From a bacterium (lineage in GTDB: Bacteria; Bdellovibrionota_C; UBA2361; RFPC01): a DNA stretch of 64,000 nt. The notes beneath the pieces are model-generated. The model was not told the origin of the DNA. It ran no database searches and saw only the letters and a program-made list of their open reading frames with translations. The stretch lies in assembly GCA_030431715.1 (NCBI GenBank), contig JAUIIO010000004.1:64977-128976 (forward strand), read 5' to 3'. Position numbers and translations under genes: made by a program. Below, one piece after another: positions 1-7,862 of the stretch (positions within the stretch are counted from its first letter, which is position 1; each line of letters starts with the position of its first letter).

Positions 1-1
1 T

Positions 2-442
2 CAGAACAGCGCTCACAAGATATTCCTCCGTCAGGATCCTGCTAAGTTTCATCAGACAGCACAGGCATTTCATCTCACAGATCAGCAAGCACAGGTAATC
101 TTGCGGCTGAGAACGGTGAAAGGAGTTGAATCACAGTTCTATATGGTCTCTGACATTGGTGAAGGGGCGCTGGTTCTTCCGCTTGAGCCATCATTCTACT
201 GGGCAAGTACAAACAACGGTGATGATAACCAGCTCTTCCACGAAGTTCTTGAACAGAATCAGGGAGATTTCGCGAGAGCTCTCGAAAAAGTTGTCCAACT
301 GGCACCACACGGAGCCAAAGCTTTTCAGGCCAGACAGAGCATGGAAGGCGCTGCGGCTGCTGCCGGAGCCCTTGGAAATGTTCTGGCTACCAATGGCTTG
401 TACACGGAAGATAATGAAGCAGGTGAAGCAGTTACGCACTAA
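2..442 (+). CDS. TraC/VirB4-like type IV secretion ATPase, C-terminal fragment
   Basis: Open from the first bases of the window to a TAA at 440-442, so only the last ~146 residues are seen. The fragment reads like the end of a TraC/VirB4 conjugation ATPase: a segment KIFLRQD, then QVILRLRTVKG, a stretch on substrate-independent 'FYMVSD', and LEPSFYWAST, which parallels the end of F-plasmid TraC (LRTVPGKYSEF, then a YST motif). Proteins of this family energise pilus biogenesis and transfer at the inner membrane. Walker motifs would lie upstream of the window. It is followed 12 bases later by a lipoprotein gene with a strong ribosome site, suggesting one operon with the genes to 2528. The family call is from the C-terminus only; the exact subtype is inferred. 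Confidence 0.72.
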   Translation, partial: QNSAHKIFLRQDPAKFHQTAQAFHLTDQQAQVILRLRTVKGVESQFYMVSDIGEGALVLPLEPSFYWASTNNGDDNQLFHEVLEQNQGDFARALEKVVQLAPHGAKAFQARQSMEGAAAAAGALGNVLATNGLYTEDNEAGEAVTH

Positions 443-454
443 AGGAGTGAAACA

Positions 455-742
455 ATGAAAAAATATACATTATGTGCTATGATATTTGTGCTCGGGTTGA
501 GTGCATGTTCAAGTCGGCCACCGGTCATCATACGTGAGCCCGCTGCGGTACCGGAAGCTCCACAAGCTGTCGTAACTCGTACAGCTCCCGGAGTTGTCGA
601 GTATGTATGGGAAGAACCAATGGTTGATACTGTTGTAGTACCACCAGGTCTTGATCCTGAAGGGAACTATTACCGACCTGCACACAGGTCTATCGTAGAG
701 ATACGGCAGGGACGATGGAAGCACTACAAGCCGAATAAGTAA
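455..742 (+). CDS. small lipoprotein of the secretion locus
   Basis: 95 residues. The start has a good ribosome site (AAAGGAGTG, 5 bases upstream). A lipoprotein signal is clear: MKK, a hydrophobic run, then the lipobox LSAC with Cys18. The mature part is short, proline-rich and acidic in its first half and ends basic (GRWKHYKPNK). Position directly after a TraC-like gene suggests a role like that of the small conjugation lipoproteins (TraV/VirB7 type), which anchor the outer-membrane core, but there is no sequence match I can point to. Envelope location is well supported; function is inferred from context. Confidence 0.7.
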   Translation: MKKYTLCAMIFVLGLSACSSRPPVIIREPAAVPEAPQAVVTRTAPGVVEYVWEEPMVDTVVVPPGLDPEGNYYRPAHRSIVEIRQGRWKHYKPNK

Positions 743-768
743 GAGACGTTTTACACACGGGGTAAGGT

Positions 769-1074
769 ATGAGTCTGATAAGTATTGAAAATTTTGCGGC
801 TCCTTTTCAGAATAAGGTGCACCTTGTAACAATTTTTATTGTTGCTGCTGTATTTGGAGTTTTGCGGATGCAAGGTGGTGGTGTGAGTATTGATAGTAAT
901 ACACCAATCCGCCGCGGAGCTACGCAATATGAGCGTGTTGCACCAGCAGCGCAGGCTGCTCCCAAAGCCAACACCTATCAACGAAGCGCGCCAGCGAACA
1001 CTCGTCCTGCACCAAATCAGCAAGGTGGTGGTTCGAGCCTTGATGATATCGAACGATCTTTAGGGCTTCGTTAA
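769..1074 (+). CDS. small membrane-anchored protein, unknown function
   Basis: 101 residues. One hydrophobic segment at about residues 18-34 would anchor it in the inner membrane, followed by a Pro/Ala/Gln-rich low-complexity linker (about 45-88) and a short charged C-terminus (DDIERSLGLR). The start is preceded by GGTAAGG with short spacing. It sits 26 bases after the lipoprotein gene and 35 bases before the PH-domain gene, so it is probably co-transcribed with the secretion locus. I do not recognise a family. A single anchor plus a flexible linker ending in a short helix is a common layout for assembly adaptors, but that is only a suggestion. Confidence 0.6.
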   Translation: MSLISIENFAAPFQNKVHLVTIFIVAAVFGVLRMQGGGVSIDSNTPIRRGATQYERVAPAAQAAPKANTYQRSAPANTRPAPNQQGGGSSLDDIERSLGLR

Positions 1075-1109
1075 ATTTAGCGTACAGAAAGTTTTAATCG
1101 GGGTAAGAG

Positions 1110-1664
1110 ATGAAGCAGGTAGAAGTTGTCATACCAAAGACTTGGCGTTCTGAATGGGGCACCTTACTTGTTTTTGTAGTCCTTTCACTCATTAGCACCT
1201 ACCTTTCCAGCTTAAACCAGTGGTCAGTTATACGAGGGGAACTCTTCTCTATCGGCGATTCGAGAGTGATGTTAACTCTCCCCCTCTTCTGGCTTTTTCC
1301 TGCAGGAGCTGCGCTTACTGCCATCTACCGAGTTTATAACGTCAGGTATTGTCTTGATACTCGTGGTATCGAGGCGAAAGTTGGTGTTCTTGGACCGTGG
1401 CAGAAGGTGAGCCGTATCAGATTTGAAGACGTTAGGGGCGTTGAGTACCAGCAAAGCGTTATAGACCGTTTGCTCAATATCGGATCCGTAGAGATAGGTA
1501 CGGCTGCTACTGGGGAGGTAGAGATTGTATTTCAGGGAGTTGAGGATCCTTACAGTTTGCAAAATCAATTGCAGCGCGAAAGAGACGCTCGCATTGATAT
1601 CCTCCATAACAGGAGTAGAAAGGAAAATAAGGTTAACACTGAGCCGGCACAAAAAACGGCCTAA
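1110..1664 (+). CDS. membrane protein with bacterial PH-like (bPH2/YdbT) domain
   Basis: 184 residues. Two hydrophobic segments (about 17-37 and 52-70) lie before a soluble domain with the pattern of the bacterial PH domain of YdbT/DUF304 proteins: 'YCLDTRGIEAKVGVLG', then 'VSRIRFEDVRGVEYQQS', 'DRLLNIGSVEIGTAA' and a closing helix (about 85-165). The C-terminus is basic. A second gene with the same layout lies at 26514-27026. Such domains are predicted scaffolds or lipid/protein binders; no enzymatic role is known. The neighbours are secretion-locus genes (45 bases after one, 9 before the next), so an accessory role at the membrane is plausible but unproven. Confidence 0.75.
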   Translation: MKQVEVVIPKTWRSEWGTLLVFVVLSLISTYLSSLNQWSVIRGELFSIGDSRVMLTLPLFWLFPAGAALTAIYRVYNVRYCLDTRGIEAKVGVLGPWQKVSRIRFEDVRGVEYQQSVIDRLLNIGSVEIGTAATGEVEIVFQGVEDPYSLQNQLQRERDARIDILHNRSRKENKVNTEPAQKTA

Positions 1665-1673
1665 GGGGTTATT

Positions 1674-2528
1674 ATGACTACATATTTTAAGGTTTTATCA
1701 GCATCCATCGCGCTTGCCGGGGTATCCCTCGTGCTTACTCACCCAGAAAGAGTTCAGGCAGAGGCCTCGTTTATGTCAGCAGCTTCGCCACAAGGCCAGC
1801 GAGCATTCATTCTTTTAGAAGATCCAGAGTTAGACCCTGAGACCCAGAAATTGCTCGCTGAAGAAGAGAAGCTCCTAGAAGAGATCGGTCATGAGCCTGA
1901 GGCTGCAAAGAACAAGCCCACATCTTCTAACGACAGTATGATTCTTACTGAATCTGCTCCATCTGCAGCCGAAGAAGAGGCTCTTATACGTCAAGAGCTT
2001 GCTTCTCTACGCCCTCTAAAACAATCGCCGACTGCAGAGGCCCCGCCGCAAACAGTCACGAGAGGAAAGCTCTTGCGTAAACCCGACCAAATTGAGCTTC
2101 TTAAAAAAGAGCTAGAAGAAACAAGAAATAGGCTCCTCATAGCGGAAACAGAAGTTGCAAGGCTCGAGCGTATCCTTGAGAAAAAGCACGCAGTCCAACT
2201 TGAAAAGCTTACCTCAGGTGCGAAGCAGCAGAGAGTTGCCCTGCCATCAAATGCAGCCCCTGCTCATTCTGACTTCCCAATCGCCACGGTTGTTACGGCA
2301 GATGCCACTCTACGCTCAGGCCCTGATACAAAGAAGTCAGAACTTATGAAGATGCCACGTGGAGTAAGGCTCACAGTGGAGACCCGTAAGGGGAACTGGT
2401 ACCGGATATCGACCCCTTCTGGCATACGTGGCTGGATATCGTCAAAACACGTCCATTTTGGGAAAGACGCCCTTTCTGTGCCAACTGATACTATAAAGAT
2501 CTCAGGATACGACGAGAGTATAGAGTAA
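1674..2528 (+). CDS. exported coiled-coil protein with C-terminal SH3 domain
   Basis: 284 residues. The N-terminus has a signal-like hydrophobic stretch (about 5-24) ending near VQA. A long Glu-rich region follows, with a coiled coil at about 130-180 (heptads around ELLKKELEETRNRL). The last third (about 204-265) is a bacterial SH3 domain: ATLRSGP, GVRLTVE, GNWYRIS, GIRGWISSKHV are its usual strands. These domains bind peptidoglycan or peptides in the periplasm. A ribosome site (AAGGGG) sits just upstream, 9 bases after the PH-domain gene. A cell-wall docking role for the neighbouring secretion machine is a reasonable inference; the exact job is unknown. Confidence 0.75.
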   Translation: MTTYFKVLSASIALAGVSLVLTHPERVQAEASFMSAASPQGQRAFILLEDPELDPETQKLLAEEEKLLEEIGHEPEAAKNKPTSSNDSMILTESAPSAAEEEALIRQELASLRPLKQSPTAEAPPQTVTRGKLLRKPDQIELLKKELEETRNRLLIAETEVARLERILEKKHAVQLEKLTSGAKQQRVALPSNAAPAHSDFPIATVVTADATLRSGPDTKKSELMKMPRGVRLTVETRKGNWYRISTPSGIRGWISSKHVHFGKDALSVPTDTIKISGYDESIE

Positions 2529-2835
2529 CTCTCTATTCATTCTTCTCATCCTCAGCCTTCTGTTGCACCTGTACCACGAAAAGGACAAGAATCTAGCACA
2601 TTACGAGGAGGAGAATGAGCACTTCCCCAGAGTGGCCAATTCTTTAAATCCATGCCACTCTTAGTATACACAGTGAGAAGATACCAACATAACACTTATA
2701 GAAACATGGGATAGGCTGCTGCTTAAGAAATTGACTGCAAGCTCTATCGAATAATATTGAATCGCGCTCTTAAGTTTGTTGAATTCTTTATCAAGGGTAC
2801 GCAACAATCTCTAAGAGGTTTTAAAGGAAGTTGTC
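2529..2835. other. 307-base intergenic stretch before the pilin gene
   Basis: No gene of convincing length. It contains a GAGGAGGAG ribosome-site-like run before a 10-codon frame (2614-2646), probably chance. AT-rich sequence from about 2745 to 2800 is a plausible promoter region for the pilin gene, whose own ribosome site (AAAGGAAG) lies at about 2823-2830. The separation suggests that the pilin gene has its own promoter. Confidence 0.4.
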
Positions 2836-3249
2836 ATGATTAATAAAGTAAAAAAACTTTATACACACACAGGACAGTATTTTACGAGCTTACGAGTAGC
2901 TCCATCAGACGCCCAGGCGCGTACGATGCTTTTTCTACTCGGACTTGGACTTTTAACTGTTGGAATGGCCGATCTTGCACACGCACAGGGTGCAAACAAT
3001 ATCCCATCTGAAAGTTCAATTAACTATACCGATGAAAGAATCATCTCCTCTATCCGAGCGGTACTCGCTTATATCGAGGGGGCTTTCGGAGCACTTGTAA
3101 TGGTTGCAGCCGGTCTCGGCGCGATCGTGAGTGCAGCATTTGGTCAGTATAGTGCTGCTCTTGGACTGTTTGTAGTTGCAGTTGGTGCGTTTATCTTGCG
3201 CTCATTTGTTTCTACATTCTTTGGAAGTACGCTTTCACAGAATCTGTAA
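2836..3249 (+). CDS. VirB2/TraA-like major pilin
   Basis: 137 residues, the usual size of a VirB2/TrbC or TraA prepilin. It has a long leader with a basic N-terminus, a first hydrophobic segment (about 35-50) with a likely signal-peptidase site after LAHAQ, then a mature chain of about 85 residues. This carries two strongly hydrophobic, Gly/Ala-rich helices separated by a short turn (about 83-101 and 106-125), the fold of conjugative pilins. Its place after a TraC-like gene and a lipoprotein supports the call. A strong terminator hairpin follows at 3304-3336. The alternative is an unrelated two-helix membrane protein, but leader, size and context together make a pilin likely. Confidence 0.75.
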   Translation: MINKVKKLYTHTGQYFTSLRVAPSDAQARTMLFLLGLGLLTVGMADLAHAQGANNIPSESSINYTDERIISSIRAVLAYIEGAFGALVMVAAGLGAIVSAAFGQYSAALGLFVVAVGAFILRSFVSTFFGSTLSQNL

Positions 3250-3303
3250 GACAGACGAATAGAGGTAGGGACATGTGATATGTCCTTACATACTCTTCTT
3301 TTG

Positions 3304-3336
3304 AAGGGGCAAAAAAGAGTTTCTTTTTTGCCCCTT
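3304..3336. terminator. bidirectional intrinsic terminator
   Basis: A perfect 14-base inverted repeat (arms 3304-3317 and 3323-3336) with a 5-base loop. The A-run and T-run flanks make it work in both directions, between the pilin gene (ends 3249) and the convergent pseudokinase gene (ends 3350). Confidence 0.9.
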
Positions 3337-3349
3337 TTCCTTTTCTAGC

Positions 3350-5494
3350 TCATTTCAATTTTTCAGAGAGAAGCCGCTTGAGATTTTTATCTTTCTCATT
3401 CTTTAGGGCTTCACTCAGCACCTCTTTTTCTGCTGGCACCCTTGTTCTGAGTCGAGAATATGCAAGAGCTCGGACGAGAGGTTCTGTATGGCGAGAGAGC
3501 GCTTTTAACTCTGGTACTCCCGGCTTCCATTTTTTTGTATCGAGGTAGCGCGCTGCCCGGACGGCAAAATAGTTTACTGAATCATCACTTGCTTGCGCTC
3601 TTGCTAAAAGGAGTGAGACAACCGCATCTCTATCAGGCTTCAGATCGAACCAAGCATCAACAAGAGCGTCTCCTTGCTTGCTTTTGAGTTTGAGCGCTAA
3701 CATCAATGAGATCGTTTGATTTCTGTTTAACTTGTTTCGTTCACTCGCAAGGTAGGCAAGAACAGGCATAAGGGTTTTATCTTCGAGCCTCCCTGTGATC
3801 TCACGAAAGAGCTTCGCCTTTCGTGTTTCGATAGGAAGTGTGAGGAGATCGATAACCTCTTCATCGGTGAGGGATTCCCCCGGTACCTCACCAGCGAGGA
3901 GAGAGAGCTTGATCGCTGCTGGCTTGTCTTTCCAATTGTTGATAACTGAAGAATCGATCCATTTGCCCGCTTGAGAGTGCTTATCAAAGAACTCCAACAC
4001 AGTGGTCATTGACTTCGGTTGCTTCTTGAGGAGAGGAAGAAGTGGGGCCAGTCTTTCTGGAAAGGTTGATTCTGGGAGAGTTTTATCAAAATAAATCGCT
4101 AGAACCTCTTCTGTTACCTCACCGTAAAGAATTTTACAGAGAGCTCTTAGAGCGAGATTATCAAGGCTCTGAACTCCGCTGTCACGTAAAACGATAAATG
4201 GCTGATCGTAAGGTTTGGGCAGTTGGTGAAAATATTCGATAAGATAGGTGCTGTACCAGCTCTGTGCGCTGGCAACGGGGAGTGCCCCTACAAGAACAAC
4301 GACGGCACCGGGAGAAAGATTTTTAAAGTCCGGCACAGGAGGAACTCTAGGGAGTATCTCAGACAGCGCAACACCGTACAATACGGATGCGTCGTACTCG
4401 CTATAAGAAGAGGACCATGGGAAGGAGTAGGCAATTTGCAAAAAAGAGGCTAGGATCTTTTCTGTTCCCTGCCCACTCAAAAGGGCCTCTAAGACCGCTT
4501 CTCGAGCGCGTGGATTCGCTTCAAATACAGCCTGTTCCGCGACCTCCATCCTTTCTGAAGGATCCTTGCTCATCCACATCACGTAGTAATCCGGTCGAAA
4601 AAGGTAATAAAATGTGACAGCGGCAATAAGGAAAAGAGCGAGATAAAACGGAATATTTCTTTTTTCTTTTTCAAAATGTATCTCGGTAGTAAGAACTTTA
4701 TGTATTCTGTGATAGAGATTCTTAGCCCAAAGTACCGGCATAAAGCGCATCGCTTGGAAGATATAGTCCTGTACTTCAAGGGCTGAAGGCCTCTTTGAAG
4801 GTCTCTCTGAAAGCGTGGTTAAGAAAAAAGCTTCATGCCAGAGATAGAGAGATGGAAAAAGCTTCTTGAGAAACTGTCCAAATGAATAGACATCGACTGC
4901 TGTTGTCGGTTTCGGAGTAGCTGAGGTGCTTATCTCGGGAGCGAGAACAGAATAATCCTCATGTGAATAATTTGCAGGCGAAAAGAGAGCTGCGCCGTGA
5001 TCTAAAAGCGCCAGTGAACCATCCGTGCGAGCGTAAATGTTACCCGCGGTAATATGACCGTGAATTATTCCCCTTTCATGGAGATGGCGCAGGAGCTTAA
5101 TGAGCTCAAGTAAGAAAGCCTTTGCTCCTTTCTTTGAGATGTAACTCTGAAAAGTCTTCTTTTCGGCAAAGGTATGTGGAACATATTCGCGCTTTGTCCA
5201 GAGAGTGCCTTCACTGATCCCACATTGGAGTGTTGGAGTCATGGTATGAATCTTCATGAAGTACGACTGCGCTTTCTCAGCCATCTCTACTGGCAGCTTA
5301 TCAAAGGGGCCGAGAAAGCGAACAATGGTTCGAACGTTACCCTCTTCAAGCACCGGTCTGACGTCCCACGAGATCTCTCCTACGCAAGCACCTAAAAGTG
5401 TGCCTGTGGCTCCCGTCTGTTCGACGTACTCAGTGGCTCGCCTTCTAAGCGATGGTGAGAGATCTTTTAGTGAGCGAAAGGTTAGTGAACTCAT
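3350..5494 (-). CDS. membrane-anchored protein pseudokinase with helical-repeat C-terminus
   Basis: 714 residues. Residues ~40-245 have a protein-kinase fold pattern, but the catalytic loop reads HGHITAGN (145-152), so the catalytic Asp is His147 and the Lys is Thr149, while Asn152 is kept. The DFG position is DHG (165-167), the APE motif is present (185-187) and DVYSFG (201-206) matches subdomain IX. The N-lobe has no obvious glycine loop or VAIK lysine. A transmembrane helix lies at about 282-300. The ~400-residue remainder is Leu/Ala/Glu-rich helix, like HEAT or armadillo-type repeats. The kinase half would be cytoplasmic and the repeats outside. It is most likely a signalling scaffold without phosphotransfer activity; partners are unknown. 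Confidence 0.75.
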   Translation of the reverse strand: MSSLTFRSLKDLSPSLRRRATEYVEQTGATGTLLGACVGEISWDVRPVLEEGNVRTIVRFLGPFDKLPVEMAEKAQSYFMKIHTMTPTLQCGISEGTLWTKREYVPHTFAEKKTFQSYISKKGAKAFLLELIKLLRHLHERGIIHGHITAGNIYARTDGSLALLDHGAALFSPANYSHEDYSVLAPEISTSATPKPTTAVDVYSFGQFLKKLFPSLYLWHEAFFLTTLSERPSKRPSALEVQDYIFQAMRFMPVLWAKNLYHRIHKVLTTEIHFEKEKRNIPFYLALFLIAAVTFYYLFRPDYYVMWMSKDPSERMEVAEQAVFEANPRAREAVLEALLSGQGTEKILASFLQIAYSFPWSSSYSEYDASVLYGVALSEILPRVPPVPDFKNLSPGAVVVLVGALPVASAQSWYSTYLIEYFHQLPKPYDQPFIVLRDSGVQSLDNLALRALCKILYGEVTEEVLAIYFDKTLPESTFPERLAPLLPLLKKQPKSMTTVLEFFDKHSQAGKWIDSSVINNWKDKPAAIKLSLLAGEVPGESLTDEEVIDLLTLPIETRKAKLFREITGRLEDKTLMPVLAYLASERNKLNRNQTISLMLALKLKSKQGDALVDAWFDLKPDRDAVVSLLLARAQASDDSVNYFAVRAARYLDTKKWKPGVPELKALSRHTEPLVRALAYSRLRTRVPAEKEVLSEALKNEKDKNLKRLLSEKLK

Positions 5495-5558
5495 AGCGTT
5501 ATCAGTAAAGCACAGAGGGCAATGTGTGCACAGACTAAAAGGAAAAGTCGGTGGGAAC

Positions 5559-6722
5559 TCAGGCTGCGTCTAAGATGTCGTCTCTGCCGGTCATCTCTTT
5601 AAGTTCGGCAAGTATACGTGGCAAGATCTCATCGTAAGAAAACGCTCCGAGAAGTTTGCTCTTTTTTTTCAAGTTAACGTGGTTTGGTGCACACCAGAGA
5701 CCGAGATCGGCGTCATCTGTTTCACCAGGGCCATTCACTCGGCACCCCATAACGGCGATGGTAATGTTCTCATCCTGAAGTGATGTTGTAAGCTCTTTTA
5801 CTTTCTCAGCAAGCTCTATAAACGCTTCATTTTCTACACGAGAACATGATGGGCAGGATATGATATTAAGACCTTCCTGTTCAAATCGTGGAACGGAACG
5901 GAATCTTCCTTCAGCGATGTCGCTAAGTATTTTTCTTCCGATAATGATCTCTTGATATTTTTCGTCAAAAGGGAGAGTCAAGGAGACTCGGATCGTATCA
6001 CCAATGCCGCGGCGAATAAGATTCTCAAAGGCTATCCGTGTTTTAATTTCACCCATTGGAAGCATGCCGGCTTCAGTCACCCCGAGATGAAGTGGAATCT
6101 CCGGATAACGCTCTGCAAATATTTCGTTGATATCGATTACGTCATTGGGGTTACTACTTTTAAGGGACACGACAAAGTTCTTGAAATCAAGCTTGTCCAT
6201 AAACTCAAGGTGCTGCTCTACTGAACGTAGCGCTACTTCTTTAGGGTCAACCCCCTTCCCTTCTGCCTCCCGGCTCGCTGGATCAAGCGAGCCGAAATTG
6301 ACTCCAATCCGTACCGCACAGCTGTGTTGCCCTGCGTGCTCTACGATAAATTTCACTTTATCAAATACAGGTACGTTTTTCTGATGGTGATGGAGATGTC
6401 CGGGGTTATAACGAATCTTTTGAACAAACGGAGTTACCTTTTCAACGAGACGGTAACTTTCCTGAAGATCGACGACCAACCTAGCGTTCGTATTCTTTCG
6501 AAGCACTCCTAATGCTTCAACATCCTTTTTACTATCAACAGCAATACGGATAACGTCAGCACCGTGTTTCTCAAGAAGCTGTATCTGACGCTCCGTTGCT
6601 TCAAGGTCCTGAGTTCTGGTCGCGCACATAGATTGGACGGCAATCTTGTGTCCGGCACCAATCTTGAGATCGCCAATCGTCACGGTTCTTGTTTGACGAG
6701 CTAGAACTTCTTTTGAGTTCAT
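5559..6722 (-). CDS. ispG: 4-hydroxy-3-methylbut-2-enyl diphosphate synthase IspG
   Basis: 387 residues, normal for the bacterial short form. IspG is the iron-sulfur enzyme of the MEP isoprenoid pathway that converts the cyclic diphosphate MEcPP to HMBPP in the cytoplasm. The TIM-barrel part includes RPTR-like and 'RIGVNFGSL' segments. The C-terminal [4Fe-4S] domain has Cys290 and Cys293 (SCPSC) and Cys327 ([10 protein letters not shown]), with Glu334 as the fourth ligand. It is transcribed away from the gene at 6789, sharing a 66-base upstream region. It shows that this organism makes isoprenoids by the MEP route. No frameshift or missing residue is seen. Confidence 0.97.
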   Translation of the reverse strand: MNSKEVLARQTRTVTIGDLKIGAGHKIAVQSMCATRTQDLEATERQIQLLEKHGADVIRIAVDSKKDVEALGVLRKNTNARLVVDLQESYRLVEKVTPFVQKIRYNPGHLHHHQKNVPVFDKVKFIVEHAGQHSCAVRIGVNFGSLDPASREAEGKGVDPKEVALRSVEQHLEFMDKLDFKNFVVSLKSSNPNDVIDINEIFAERYPEIPLHLGVTEAGMLPMGEIKTRIAFENLIRRGIGDTIRVSLTLPFDEKYQEIIIGRKILSDIAEGRFRSVPRFEQEGLNIISCPSCSRVENEAFIELAEKVKELTTSLQDENITIAVMGCRVNGPGETDDADLGLWCAPNHVNLKKKSKLLGAFSYDEILPRILAELKEMTGRDDILDAA

Positions 6723-6788
6723 GAAAAATTCCTATTGAATTGTACTACCATCCACATGCAGTATGCATATAGTACAGGAAGACATCAT

Positions 6789-7190
6789 ATGAATAAACTC
6801 TCGCTCCCAATTGTTCTCTGTTTTATCGCACTTTTTGTATCATTCGCCATGGCTGAGAGCACAGCAGATGACGAGCATGCCGTCCCACAGAGCTTTCTCC
6901 CGACTTGGAAACTTCTTAATCCTCAGGAAAAACAGTTATTTATATCAGGGTACCTCCACGGCTGGAAAGATGCTGCGCGGGTTACAGAGCTTGTTCAACA
7001 ACATGTAACGGAGCATCCCGAGCAAACACTAAAGAGCTTACGAACTATACGGTCCATCTACGATCTCGGTGGGAAAAACACCCGGAGTCTTGGCCCTCTT
7101 GTCAAAGGCATAGACGAATTCTATGCTAATCCCGATAATGCTAGAGCCGCTCTTTCAAGAGCCATAACAGCGAGTACAAAATACGAATGA
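6789..7190 (+). CDS. exported protein of unknown function
   Basis: 133 residues from the ATG at 6789, chosen because AGGAAG precedes it and a typical signal peptide follows (MNKLSL, hydrophobic core, cleavage after AMA). An upstream ATG at 6735 in the same frame gives a poor leader. The mature part is mostly helical with a motif region 'KQLFISGYLHGWKDAA' near its start. That resembles small periplasmic proteins in which a GxxxG/W patch follows the signal, but I cannot name a family. Its stop overlaps the start of the next gene by 4 bases (ATGA), so the two are translationally coupled. Confidence 0.65.
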   Translation: MNKLSLPIVLCFIALFVSFAMAESTADDEHAVPQSFLPTWKLLNPQEKQLFISGYLHGWKDAARVTELVQQHVTEHPEQTLKSLRTIRSIYDLGGKNTRSLGPLVKGIDEFYANPDNARAALSRAITASTKYE

Positions 7191-7732
7191 GTGATGTAAC
7201 CCTTGATGATATAAATGATATCTTTCACCGTATCACTGAGAACTTTGAGGAGCCGGTACGTATTGGTGGACGGTGCGAGAGTCAAACTTACTATCAGACC
7301 GAAGATCTGAACGACGAAGATCTTGACGCTTGCGCTGAATATGTAGCTCACCGAATCGAGAATGTGATCTCCCCGCAAGAGCCTGCTCTTTTTCTTAAGC
7401 TTCCTGGAGGGTACAGCTTTTTTGCAGAGCGTCTTTCTGCATACTATTCAGAGCTCATGATGGGTGGTGTTGAGGTTCCACTTGAGCAATACCTTGAGAG
7501 TAAGATGTCAAATGGATTCGGTACAAAATACAAAGGATCAAACGCAATCATGGTAACTGATGTTATCACTACTGCGAGGTCGAGTTTAGAAGCTCACTCA
7601 AAAGCCACCCTACGAGGCATCCCGGTACTCTGCTGGGCTACGTTGATTGACCGAACATTCGGCCCCGGCCCAGTCCCAGTAGTCTCCGCTTTCACCGGAG
7701 CCCCTGTAAGGCTCCTTACTCAAGACTTTTAG
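7187..7732 (+). CDS. phosphoribosyltransferase-like protein
   Basis: 181 residues. The strand-loop 'AIMVTDVITTARSSLEAH' matches the PRPP-binding motif of type I phosphoribosyltransferases (hydrophobics, then acidic residues, then T-T/S-x-S), closest in layout to orotate phosphoribosyltransferase. The hood-like N-terminal half and the chain length (~180) also fit. Here the usual DD pair is 'TD', so one acid is replaced, and the usual Lys/Arg-rich loop is not obvious. It may be a real pyrE-type enzyme or a divergent relative. It is coupled to the exported protein upstream by a 4-base overlap, an unusual partner for nucleotide synthesis. Substrate is not assigned. Confidence 0.6.
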   Translation: MSDVTLDDINDIFHRITENFEEPVRIGGRCESQTYYQTEDLNDEDLDACAEYVAHRIENVISPQEPALFLKLPGGYSFFAERLSAYYSELMMGGVEVPLEQYLESKMSNGFGTKYKGSNAIMVTDVITTARSSLEAHSKATLRGIPVLCWATLIDRTFGPGPVPVVSAFTGAPVRLLTQDF

Positions 7733-7785
7733 GTGGTGGTGCCTGTCAGCCTTACAATTTCGTGCCCGGACAGTGATCGGTTGGT

Positions 7786-7854
7786 ATTAACCGCCAAAAA
7801 CGCGAAAGACGCAAAATGTTTGGCTTCACTCTTTGGCGATTTTTGGCGGTTAAT
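7786..7854. repeat. palindromic intergenic repeat (CGCCAAAAACGC type)
   Basis: A perfect 15-base inverted repeat (7786-7800 with 7840-7854) encloses 39 bases that carry short variants of the same word (ACGCGAAAGACGCAAA). Sequences of the form 'ccgccaa-acgcgaa-gacgc' occur as dispersed intergenic repeats in many bacteria. It sits between two convergent genes and could also act as a terminator, though no long T-run follows. Confidence 0.6.
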
Positions 7855-7862
7855 GCTAGGAA

